Of a stretch of DNA of 64,000 nt, positions 1 through 7,108 are shown piece after piece. Source of the DNA: Roseicyclus persicicus (GTDB taxonomy: Bacteria; Pseudomonadota; Alphaproteobacteria; Rhodobacterales; Rhodobacteraceae); contig NZ_JAAZQQ010000001.1 of the NCBI RefSeq assembly GCF_012395815.1, positions 62,001 through 126,000 on the forward strand, written 5' to 3'. Every line of letters begins with the position of its first letter. Position 1 is the first letter of the stretch. A model generated the notes under the pieces. It saw nothing but the letters and a program-made list of their open reading frames with translations, did not search any database and was not told the DNA's origin. The translations under genes and the position numbers were made by a program.

Positions 1-19
1 TTGCCTTAAGTCTCTGCTG

Positions 20-49
20 GCACTCTGCGGACCCGAAGCCGCGGAGTGC
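20..49 (+). promoter_or_regulatory. Stem-loop abutting the first start codon
   Basis: An 11-bp stem (arms 20-30 and 39-49, with one T:G wobble) and an 8-base loop end directly before ATG 50. The only Shine-Dalgarno-like string, GGAG at 43-46, lies in the right arm, so folding could hide the ribosome site. It may instead be the terminator of a gene upstream of the window. Confidence 0.4.
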
Positions 50-661
50 ATGATGTGGGTCGACCCTGAGCTTGTGCTGGATTTCCTCAGCCCCCTGGCC
101 GTGATCGCGATCCTGGCCTGGGTATACGGGCCGGTGCGGCACCGGCTGGCCGGGGCGGCCGTGGCGCCGATCCTGATGGGCCTTGCCTTCGGCCTCGTGG
201 CGGTCCTGCAGATGCACGCGCCCTACCGGCCCGTGGGCGGTGTGCTGATCGACCTCGGCGCGGTGCCGGTCGCGCTGGCGGGCGCCTTCCTCGGGCGGCG
301 GGGGCTGGCGGCCTGCCTCGCGGTGGCGCTGGCCGCGCGGGTGCCCCTGGGCGGCATCGGGCTGGCCCCGGACCTCGCGGGCCTTGTCTTCGCGGGGCTG
401 GCGGGCTTTGCCTGGGACCGGGCGACCCGGGCGACCGTGCCGCGGGGGACGGGGCACCTGGTGATCCTCGCGCTCGCCATGTCCACCAGCCTGGTGCCCG
501 GCCTGGCGCTGCCGGCGCCGCTGGCGGCCTGGTATCTGACCCACGCCGTGCCGATCCTGTTCCTGTTGCACCTTGTCTGCGTGCCGGCGCTCGCGACCCT
601 GCTGGAACGCGAACGGCACCTGTCGCTTCTGGAGGCGGCGGCGCGCGCGCCGCCGCGCTGA
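50..661 (+). CDS. Orphan 5TM (LytS/YhcK-type) membrane protein
   Basis: This is a 203-residue, very hydrophobic protein with about five or six membrane segments. The central block (YRPVGG, then VDLG-like residues, VALAGAFLGRRG and VPLGGIG) resembles the 5TM receptor module that precedes signalling domains in LytS-type histidine kinases and diguanylate cyclases. No kinase, GGDEF or EAL output domain follows; the protein ends with a short basic tail. Two ATGs stand in tandem at 50 and 53. The second is better spaced from GGAG at 43-46, so the true start may be 53. A sensing role is inferred from the fold only, and a transporter subunit is possible. Confidence 0.6.
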   Translation: MMWVDPELVLDFLSPLAVIAILAWVYGPVRHRLAGAAVAPILMGLAFGLVAVLQMHAPYRPVGGVLIDLGAVPVALAGAFLGRRGLAACLAVALAARVPLGGIGLAPDLAGLVFAGLAGFAWDRATRATVPRGTGHLVILALAMSTSLVPGLALPAPLAAWYLTHAVPILFLLHLVCVPALATLLERERHLSLLEAAARAPPR

Positions 662-681
662 ACACTCGTGGCGAGTTGCAT

Positions 682-719
682 CCGGCGCCCGTCCCGGCCA
701 TATACCGGGCGGGTGCCGG
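682..719. terminator. Strong stem-loop between the 5TM gene and accA
   Basis: Arms 682-697 and 705-719 pair over about 15 bp, with one G:T wobble and one bulged T, around the loop CCATATA. The structure lies 21 bases before the accA ATG. There is no clear U-run, so it is either a terminator of the upstream gene or a folded accA leader. Confidence 0.4.
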
Positions 720-739
720 AGTGACAGGATGCAGGGCCG

Positions 740-1705
740 ATGACGACCACCTATCTCGACTTCGAGAAGCCGCTGGCCGAGATCGAAGGCAAGGCGGAGG
801 AGTTGCGCGCGCTGGCGCGGCGGAACGCCGAGATGGACGTGGAGGCCGAGGCCGCCGCGCTCGACAAGAAGGCCGCGGACATGCTCCGCGACCTCTACAA
901 GACGCTGACGCCCTGGCGCAAATGCCAGGTCGCGCGCCACCCCGACCGGCCGCATTGCCGCGACTACATCCGCGCGCTGTTCACCGACTACACGCCGCTG
1001 GCCGGCGACCGGAACTTCGCCGACGACCACGCGGTGATGGGCGGGCTGGCGCGGTTCGAGGACACGCCGGTCATGGTGATCGGCCACGAGAAGGGCCACG
1101 ACACCCGCACCCGGATCGAGCGCAACTTCGGCATGGCGCGGCCCGAGGGCTACCGCAAGGCGGTGCGCCTGATGGACCTGGCCGACCGCTTCGGGCTGCC
1201 GGTGATCACGCTGGTCGACACGCCCGGCGCCTACCCCGGCAAGGGTGCCGAGGAACGCGGCCAGTCCGAGGCGATCGCGCGCTCGACCGAGAAATGCCTG
1301 CAGATCGGCGTGCCGCTGATCTCGATCATCATCGGCGAGGGCGGCTCGGGCGGGGCCGTGGCCTTCGCCACCGCCGACCGGCTGGCGATGCTGGAGCATT
1401 CGATCTACTCGGTCATCAGCCCCGAGGGCTGCGCCTCGATCCTGTGGAAGGACGCCGAGAAGATGCGCGAGGCCGCCGAGGCGCTGCGCCTGACCGCGCA
1501 GGACCTGCACAAGCTGGGCGTCTGCGACGTGGTGATCCGCGAGCCGCTGGGCGGCGCGCAGCGCGACCGGCAGGCGGCGATCGCCGAGGTGGGCCGGGCG
1601 ATCTCGTCGATGCTGGCGGGGCTGAAGGGCGCGGACCGCAAGGCGCTGATCCGCGGACGCCGGCAGAAGTATCTCGACATGGGCGCCAAGGGGCTGGCCG
1701 CGTGA
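740..1705 (+). CDS. accA: Acetyl-CoA carboxylase carboxyltransferase subunit alpha
   Basis: AccA, with AccD, transfers the carboxyl group from biotinylated AccB to acetyl-CoA to make malonyl-CoA, the committed step of fatty-acid synthesis in the cytosol. The 321-residue length is the usual one. The N-terminus ([14 protein letters not shown]), the central [21 protein letters not shown] block and the [12 protein letters not shown] / [15 protein letters not shown] segments are diagnostic of the crotonase-fold carboxyltransferase. The start is ATG 740, with AGGA-like bases about ten upstream. The stop overlaps the GTG of the next gene (GTGA), implying translational coupling. accD is not in the window. 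Confidence 0.97.
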   Translation: MTTTYLDFEKPLAEIEGKAEELRALARRNAEMDVEAEAAALDKKAADMLRDLYKTLTPWRKCQVARHPDRPHCRDYIRALFTDYTPLAGDRNFADDHAVMGGLARFEDTPVMVIGHEKGHDTRTRIERNFGMARPEGYRKAVRLMDLADRFGLPVITLVDTPGAYPGKGAEERGQSEAIARSTEKCLQIGVPLISIIIGEGGSGGAVAFATADRLAMLEHSIYSVISPEGCASILWKDAEKMREAAEALRLTAQDLHKLGVCDVVIREPLGGAQRDRQAAIAEVGRAISSMLAGLKGADRKALIRGRRQKYLDMGAKGLAA

Positions 1706-2235
1706 TCACCCGGCGCGGGGTGCTCGTCGCTGCGCTCCTCGCCCCCGTCGCCGCCCGCGCGCAAGGGGCGCTGCCTGCCATGACACCGGCCGCCGATCTG
1801 GAGTGGAGCTACCTCGCCGACACGGTGATGGGCGGCGTTTCGCAAGGGGCGGCCCGGATCGAGGGCGGGGTGCTGCGGCTGACCGGGACGGTGTCGACGG
1901 CGAACCGGGGCGGTTTCATCCAGGCGCGGACGGCGCTGCCGGCCGGGTTGCCGGAGGGGACCACCGCGCTGCGGCTGCGGGTCAGGGGCAATGGCGAGCG
2001 GTATTTCGTGCACCTGCGCACCACGCGGACCCGGCTGCCCTGGCAGTATTACCAGCAGGGGTTTCCGACCGCGGCGGACTGGGCCGAGGTCGACCTGCCG
2101 CTGGCGGGGTTCACCGCCTCGGGGTCCCTGATGGCGGGCGCGATCCGGGCCGAGGAGGTGCGGTCGCTCGGCGTCGTGGCCTATGGGCGCGACCACGAGG
2201 CGGATGTCTCGGTGGCGGCGCTGGGGGCGGTCTGA
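1702..2235 (+). CDS. CIA30-family exported protein
   Basis: This is a 177-residue protein starting at GTG 1702, which overlaps the accA stop. The N-terminus carries an arginine pair and a hydrophobic run ending in ARAQG, a likely signal peptide cleaved near residue 22. The rest ([31 protein letters not shown][10 protein letters not shown]) matches the CIA30 fold, a galactose-binding-like beta sandwich named after a mitochondrial complex I assembly factor. Bacterial members usually have no assigned job. Its link with accA is positional only. Confidence 0.75.
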   Translation: MITRRGVLVAALLAPVAARAQGALPAMTPAADLEWSYLADTVMGGVSQGAARIEGGVLRLTGTVSTANRGGFIQARTALPAGLPEGTTALRLRVRGNGERYFVHLRTTRTRLPWQYYQQGFPTAADWAEVDLPLAGFTASGSLMAGAIRAEEVRSLGVVAYGRDHEADVSVAALGAV

Positions 2236-2250
2236 GGGCGGCGAGCCGGT

Positions 2251-2268
2251 GGCGGGCCGAGGCCCGCC
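2251..2268. terminator. GC-rich inverted repeat after the CIA30 gene
   Basis: GGCGGGCC (2251-2258) and GGCCCGCC (2261-2268) are separated by only GA. It lies just past the stop at 2235 in the convergent gap before rlmJ. It resembles common GTAGGGCGGG-type intergenic repeats and could act as a terminator. Confidence 0.45.
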
Positions 2269-2319
2269 CTACGGTGCGTCAGGCGCCGTGGTGCCTTGGG
2301 GTGGCGTTGCTCCCGAAGG

Positions 2320-2339
2320 GCGTATTTGGGGAAAGATGA
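2320..2339 (-). repeat. TCATCTTT…AAATACKC intergenic element, copy 1
   Basis: Read on the minus strand this is TCATCTTTCCCCAAATACGC, starting 7 bases after the rlmJ stop. Two more copies occur at 23444 and 56346. In all three the element points away from the stop codon of the gene it follows. Confidence 0.6.
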
Positions 2340-2345
2340 AGGGGA

Positions 2346-3122
2346 TCAGAGCCTTGCGAAGAGGCGGGTGAGGCGTTGGGCCTCGTCCGACAGGCCGAAG
2401 GGTGGGTTGATCACGAACAGGCCCGAGCCGGTCATGCCATGGCCGGGGCGGGCCGGGGGGAAGCGGACCTCGTGCGAGAGGGCGTCGGGGAAGCTGGCGC
2501 GGAGGCTGCGGGCCATGGCGGCCTGCAGGCCGGTGGCGAGCACCGGGTACCAGAGCATCAGGACGCCGACGTTCCATTTCCGGTGCAGCTTCTGCATCAG
2601 GTCGGGGATCCGGTCGTAGTCGGTCTTCACCTCGTAGCTCGGGTCGATCAGCATCAGCCCCCGGCGCGGCTCGGGCGGGGTGCGGGACAGCGCCATCGCG
2701 AGGCCGTCCTCCTGCACCACCTGCACGTAGCGCTTGGGCAGGGCCTCGCGCAGCGCCGCGACTTCGGCGGGGTGCAGCTCGGCCAGCGTCATCGTGTCGA
2801 AGGGGCGCAGCAGCGCCGCGGCGAGGAGCGGCGAGCCGGGATAGGCGGCGGGCCCGTGGGCGGCGGCGACGGCGGCGCGGGCGCGGCTGTAGGGATGGTC
2901 GGCCGGGAACCAGCCCGCGACGCGGAGGATGCCCTGCGCGGCCTCGCCGGTCTTTGCCGCCTCGGGCCCGTCGAGCCGGTAGAGGCCGCGCCCGGCGTGG
3001 GTCTCGAAGTAGGACAGCGGCTTGTCCTTCCGCGTCATGTGGTCGAGGGCGACCGCCAGGAGCGCGTGCTTGTGCACGTCGGCCAGGTTCCCCGCGTGGT
3101 AGGCGTGCTGGTAGGACAGCAT
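2346..3122 (-). CDS. rlmJ: 23S rRNA (adenine(2030)-N6)-methyltransferase
   Basis: RlmJ (formerly YhiR) methylates A2030 of 23S rRNA using S-adenosylmethionine. This 258-residue protein starts MLSYQHAYHAGNLADVHKHA, the family hallmark. It then has the SAM-binding YFETHAGRGLY block and the catalytic loop IDPSYE, a variant of (D/N)PPY seen in RlmJ. It is slightly shorter than the E. coli enzyme (about 280). It is the last gene of the minus-strand run from ftsE; 4 bases separate it from the PPOX gene. Confidence 0.92.
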   Translation of the reverse strand: MLSYQHAYHAGNLADVHKHALLAVALDHMTRKDKPLSYFETHAGRGLYRLDGPEAAKTGEAAQGILRVAGWFPADHPYSRARAAVAAAHGPAAYPGSPLLAAALLRPFDTMTLAELHPAEVAALREALPKRYVQVVQEDGLAMALSRTPPEPRRGLMLIDPSYEVKTDYDRIPDLMQKLHRKWNVGVLMLWYPVLATGLQAAMARSLRASFPDALSHEVRFPPARPGHGMTGSGLFVINPPFGLSDEAQRLTRLFARL

Positions 3123-3126
3123 CGCG

Positions 3127-3729
3127 CTACCACATCCGCCTGGGCGCTTCGTCGGGGTAGCCGAGGTCGTAGCCCTCGGCGTCGAAGCCCGCGTCGCGTT
3201 CGGCGATGAACTGGCCGGCGGTGGGCAGGCCGCCGCTCTCGTCGCCGCGGGTCCAGAGGCCCGAGCGCATCAGCGCCTTGGCGCACTGGAAATAGGCCTC
3301 GGCCACGGTCACCACCACCACGGTCCGGGGATGCCTGCCGCCTTGCGTGAACTGCCCCGTCACGCCCGGATCGTCGGTCAGCACGGCGCGGCCGTTCACG
3401 CGCACCACGTTCAGCGACCCCGGCACCAGGAACATCAGCGACACGCGCCCGTCACGCACGATGTTGCGCAGGGCATCCAGCCGGTTGTTGCCGCGCCAGT
3501 CGGGCAGCCACAGCGTGGTGTCGTCGACGATGCGCACCACCGGGCCGTCGTCGCCGCGCGGCGTGGCGTCGGTACCCTCGGGGCCGACGCTGGTGAGGAT
3601 GCAGAAGCGCGACGCGCCGATCCAGCGGCGGTAGAGCGGCGTCAGGCGGTCCACGACCTTGGTCAGCGAGGTCGGCACCGGAGCGTCGTAGAGCGCCTCC
3701 AGCGCCGCGATGTCCTCAACGATCCGCAT
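3127..3729 (-). CDS. Pyridoxamine 5'-phosphate oxidase-family flavoprotein
   Basis: This 200-residue protein has the PPOX split-barrel pattern: FCILTSVGPEGTDATPRGD near the N-terminus, LWLPDWRGNNRLDALRNI in the middle and SLMFLVPG…RVNGRAVLTDD after it. The family binds FMN or F420. This subgroup resembles the MSMEG_1061-type FMN proteins of about 200 residues, whose substrates are mostly unknown. Its first 14 bases overlap the end of plsC, so the two are probably translated together. The physiological substrate cannot be read from the sequence. Confidence 0.8.
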   Translation of the reverse strand: MRIVEDIAALEALYDAPVPTSLTKVVDRLTPLYRRWIGASRFCILTSVGPEGTDATPRGDDGPVVRIVDDTTLWLPDWRGNNRLDALRNIVRDGRVSLMFLVPGSLNVVRVNGRAVLTDDPGVTGQFTQGGRHPRTVVVVTVAEAYFQCAKALMRSGLWTRGDESGGLPTAGQFIAERDAGFDAEGYDLGYPDEAPRRMW

Positions 3730-4438
3730 GGAACCCCGCCTCGGCCATCAGCCGGTCGGAGGCGGTTTCCACCTCCGTCTCGAGCCGGGCCATGAAGCTG
3801 TCGCGGTCGAGGCCCGGCGCGATCGGCGGCAGGAACTCGACCACCGCCAGCCCCGGCTTGCGCAGGATGCCGTGGCGCGGCCAGAACACGCCCACGTTGG
3901 TCGCCACCGGCACGCAGGGCTGGCCCAGCTGCTCGTAGAGCGCGGCGGTTCCGACCTTGTAGGGCCGCTGGACGCCGGGCGCGACGCGGGTGCCCTGCGG
4001 GTAGATGATGAGCTGCCCGCCCTCCTGCCGGCCGGCCTTGACGTCGGCCAGCATCCTGGCGATGGCCGCGCCGCGCTTGCCCCGGTTCACCGGCACGCAG
4101 CCGATGCGCAGCGCGTATTGGCCGAGCAGCGGCGCGAACATCAGCTCGCGCTTCATGATGAACTTGCCGCGGGGAATCGCGTTGTAGATCAGCATGATGT
4201 CGAGAAAGCTCTGGTGCTTGGCGGCGATCATCACCTCGTCCGCGGGGGGCGTGCCGCGCACCTCGCAGCGCAGGCCGGTCATCCAGCCGAGCGTCCAGAT
4301 CACCCAGCGGCAATAGGCGTGGCAGGCGGCATGGGCGCCCGCGCGCGACGCCAGCGCCCAGGGGAAATAGGCCACCGCCAGCACCAGCATGGCGACGTAC
4401 ATCTGGCCGATGAAGACGAGCGAGCGGACGTATTGCAT
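3716..4438 (-). CDS. plsC: 1-acyl-sn-glycerol-3-phosphate acyltransferase
   Basis: PlsC acylates lysophosphatidic acid to phosphatidic acid at the inner membrane. This 240-residue protein has an N-terminal membrane segment, the catalytic HQSFLD (HX4D), the substrate motif PVNRGKRGAA and the YPQGTR block of the family. The start is ATG 4438, whose A is also the last base of the ftsX stop. Its place after ftsEX puts a phospholipid enzyme in a cell-division operon, an arrangement I recall from other Rhodobacteraceae. Confidence 0.9.
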   Translation of the reverse strand: MQYVRSLVFIGQMYVAMLVLAVAYFPWALASRAGAHAACHAYCRWVIWTLGWMTGLRCEVRGTPPADEVMIAAKHQSFLDIMLIYNAIPRGKFIMKRELMFAPLLGQYALRIGCVPVNRGKRGAAIARMLADVKAGRQEGGQLIIYPQGTRVAPGVQRPYKVGTAALYEQLGQPCVPVATNVGVFWPRHGILRKPGLAVVEFLPPIAPGLDRDSFMARLETEVETASDRLMAEAGFHADR

Positions 4439-5340
4439 CAGCGGAGCCCCCGAAGCGTGCGGAAGGCCGCGATGCGCGTGGCCCAGAAGGCGGTCACGGC
4501 GGCCAGCGGCGGAATGGCCAGCGGCCAGAGCCAGCCGGCGCCGGCAAAGCCGAGGCCGGTGAGAAAGGCGCCCTCGGCCGCCGCCCGCGGCAGCAGCGCG
4601 ATGGCCAGCGTCCCGAGGCCCGCGCCCACGGCGGCGCCGGTCAGGGCGCGGCGGGTGAAGCGGCGGACGAAGGCCCGCGCGATGTAGGCGTCGCGCGCGC
4701 CGACCAGCCGCAGGACGCGCAGCACCTGCTCGTTCGAGGCGAGCGCGGCCTGCGCGGCAAGCGTGATCATCGCGGCGGTGGACCCGAGGATCAGGGCCAG
4801 CGACAGCCAGCCCAGCAGGCGCAGCCGGTCGGCGGCCTCGACCAGCGGGCGGCGCCAGCGGGTGTGGTCGTCGAGCACCGCGCCGGGCGCCTCGGCGGCC
4901 AGCCGCGCGCGCAGCCCCTCGGCGTCGTAGCCGGCGGGGGTCTCGACGATCTCGATCAGGCGCGGCACCGGCAGGTCGGCCACCGGCAGGTCGGGGCCGA
5001 ACCAGGGCTCCAGCAGCGCGCGCTGCTCGTCGTCGGACAGGGCGCGCGCGCTTTCCACGCCGGGGGTCTGTTCCAGCACGGTCAGCACGGCCCAGGTCTG
5101 CGCCTCCATCTCGGCCTCGGGGGCCGAGAGGCGGATGGTCGAGCTTTGCGCCAACGCGCCCGCCCAGCGGTCGGCAAGCCGTCCGGCGGCCAGCGACAGG
5201 GCCAGCGCGAAGACGGCGAGAAAGGCCATGGCCCCCGACACGGCCAGCGTCAGCCGCGCCGCTTGCCCGCTGCGGGGCACCACGCGGTCGGCCTGCGCCT
5301 CGCCCTTCAGGAGCCCCAGGATGTCGCCCGCGACGCTCAC
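4438..5340 (-). CDS. ftsX: Cell division protein FtsX
   Basis: FtsX is the membrane half of the FtsEX complex, which couples ATP hydrolysis to peptidoglycan hydrolase activation at the septum. This 300-residue protein has one N-terminal membrane segment (about 30-50), a periplasmic domain of about 120 residues, then three C-terminal membrane segments. The QVLRVLRLVGARDAYIARAFVRR stretch (shown here as landmarks LVGARD and IARAF) is typical. The start is GTG 5340, overlapping the ftsE stop by 4 bases. Confidence 0.88.
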   Translation of the reverse strand: MSVAGDILGLLKGEAQADRVVPRSGQAARLTLAVSGAMAFLAVFALALSLAAGRLADRWAGALAQSSTIRLSAPEAEMEAQTWAVLTVLEQTPGVESARALSDDEQRALLEPWFGPDLPVADLPVPRLIEIVETPAGYDAEGLRARLAAEAPGAVLDDHTRWRRPLVEAADRLRLLGWLSLALILGSTAAMITLAAQAALASNEQVLRVLRLVGARDAYIARAFVRRFTRRALTGAAVGAGLGTLAIALLPRAAAEGAFLTGLGFAGAGWLWPLAIPPLAAVTAFWATRIAAFRTLRGLR

Positions 5341-6011
5341 AGGTCGGCCCCCGCGGTGCTGAGGCGGCCACCGGCGATGCGCAGGACGCGGGCCTGCACC
5401 TGCGCCTTGGCGGCGCGGATCAGGGCGAGGTCGTGGGTGGCGATCAGGATGGTCTTGCCCATCTTGTTCAGCTCGCACAGCAGTTGCAGGAGCCTGAGCG
5501 ACATCTCCCAGTCGACGTTGCCGGTGGGCTCGTCGGCGAGGATCAGGTCGGGGTCCATGATGATTGCGCGGGCCAGGGCCGCGCGCTGGCGTTCGCCGCC
5601 CGACAGCTCGGGCGGGCGCGCCCTGGCGCGGGGCGACAGGCCGACCCAGGCGATCAGCTCGTTCAGGTTCGCGTCCTGCCCCGCGTCGCGGCCCGTTACG
5701 GTGAGGGGCAGGGCGATGTTGTCGCGGATCGGCAGGTGGTCGAGGAACTCGCAGTCCTGGTGCACGACGCCGATCCGCTGCCGGGTCAGGGCGATGCGGT
5801 CGCGGTCGAGCGTCGCGGCGTCCTCGCCGAACAGGGTGACGCGGCCGGCGGTGGCCAGCAGTTCGGCGTAGCAGAGCTTGAGGAAGCTGGTCTTGCCCGA
5901 GCCGGACGGGCCGGTGAGGAAATGGAAGGACCCGGGCGCGAGGCGCAGGGTCATGTCCGACAGGATCGGCTCGGCCCCGTATCCAAAGGCGGCGTCCTGC
6001 ATGTCGATCAC
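5337..6011 (-). CDS. ftsE: Cell division ATP-binding protein FtsE
   Basis: This is the ABC ATPase partner of FtsX, 224 residues. Walker A is GPSGSGKT (34-41). The signature LSGGERQR, Walker B LILADEPTGNVD and the switch ATHD follow in order; EPTGNVD is typical of FtsE and LolD-type ATPases. I chose GTG 6011 because AAGGAG stands nine bases upstream and the product then begins VIDMQDAAFGYG. An ATG at 6053 would add 14 unrelated residues. It is the first gene of the minus-strand operon ending with rlmJ. Confidence 0.9.
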   Translation of the reverse strand: MIDMQDAAFGYGAEPILSDMTLRLAPGSFHFLTGPSGSGKTSFLKLCYAELLATAGRVTLFGEDAATLDRDRIALTRQRIGVVHQDCEFLDHLPIRDNIALPLTVTGRDAGQDANLNELIAWVGLSPRARARPPELSGGERQRAALARAIIMDPDLILADEPTGNVDWEMSLRLLQLLCELNKMGKTILIATHDLALIRAAKAQVQARVLRIAGGRLSTAGADL

Positions 6012-6193
6012 GGGGCGGCACTCCTTCGCGCGACGGCCGCCTCCGTCATGCAACGGATGCGCGGCGGTTGCAATCGGTCGGGCGCGAAAGCCTTGGACAG
6101 ACAGGAGGCCCCTGATACAACATGCAGGGAGTGGATGCGGCAGGCCGCCCCGATCTGGGGGGTGCCGACGAAAGGGAACGAGCGGAAGACCGG

Positions 6194-7090
6194 ATGCGGC
6201 TGACCTGCCCGAACTGCAGCGCGCGCTACGAGGTGGCCGACAGCATGATCCCGCCCGAGGGGCGCGACGTGCAGTGCTCGAACTGTTCGACGACCTGGTT
6301 CCAGCCCGGCCGCCGCACCGATCGCGCCCAGCCCGCGGTGACGGTCGACCGGTCCGCCCGCGCGATGGAGCCGCCGCCGCCCCCGCCGGAGCCCGAGGCG
6401 CCCCCCGTGGCGCAGCAGCCCGAGCCCGAGCCCGAGCCGGCCCCCGAGCCTGATCATACGCCCGATCCCGACCCCGAGGCCCGGCCCGATGCCGAGGCCG
6501 CCGAGGCCCCCGCGCCGGTGGCGCCGCGCCGCCGCGAGATCGACCCCGCCGTGCGCGACATCCTGCGCGAGGAGGCCGAGCGCGAGGCGCGCCTGCGCCA
6601 GGCCGAGGCCGAGCCGGTCGAGACCCAGGCCGAGATGCCGCTGGCCGAGGAGCCCGAGGACCGCCACCGCGCCCGCCGCCGGGCCGAGCTGGAGGCCGCC
6701 CGCGATGCCTTCGCCCCCGAGGACCCCGCCGCGTCCGGCGGCGCGCGGCGGGCCACCGCGGGGCCGGCGCGCGACCTGTTCCCGGACATCGACCAGATCA
6801 ACTCCACCCTGCGCGACACCGGCGACCGCACCGGCGCCGAGCCCGACGCCAGCGACATCGACACGCTCGACACCGCGCCCCGGCGCCGGCGCGGCGTGCG
6901 GCTGGGGTTCCTGCTGGCCATCGCGCTCGCGGCCGGCGGCGCGGCGGTCTACGTCAATGCAGGGCGGATCGCGGACCGGGTGCCGGCGCTTGCCCCGGCG
7001 ATGGCGGGCTACACCGGCGCGGTCGATGCGGCGCGCATCTGGCTCGACGACCTGGCCCGCCGCGTCGGCAGCGGCGCCGACGGGGCCTGA
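6194..7090 (+). CDS. MJ0042-type zinc-ribbon membrane protein
   Basis: This is a 298-residue protein. Residues 1-35 form an MJ0042 zinc ribbon with C5-x2-C8 and C28-x2-C31 (TCPNCSARYEV, QCSNCSTTWF). A long acidic Pro/Glu/Ala-rich linker follows, with EPEPEP runs around residues 60-110. One membrane segment (LGFLLAIALAAGGAAVYV) lies near residue 240, then a short tail. Such proteins sit beside ftsE in many alphaproteobacteria, with no settled function. The start at ATG 6194 begins the ribbon exactly. The gene diverges from ftsE across about 180 bases. Confidence 0.8.
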   Translation: MRLTCPNCSARYEVADSMIPPEGRDVQCSNCSTTWFQPGRRTDRAQPAVTVDRSARAMEPPPPPPEPEAPPVAQQPEPEPEPAPEPDHTPDPDPEARPDAEAAEAPAPVAPRRREIDPAVRDILREEAEREARLRQAEAEPVETQAEMPLAEEPEDRHRARRRAELEAARDAFAPEDPAASGGARRATAGPARDLFPDIDQINSTLRDTGDRTGAEPDASDIDTLDTAPRRRRGVRLGFLLAIALAAGGAAVYVNAGRIADRVPALAPAMAGYTGAVDAARIWLDDLARRVGSGADGA

Positions 7091-7108
7091 TCCCCGGCCC
7101 CTGACCCC

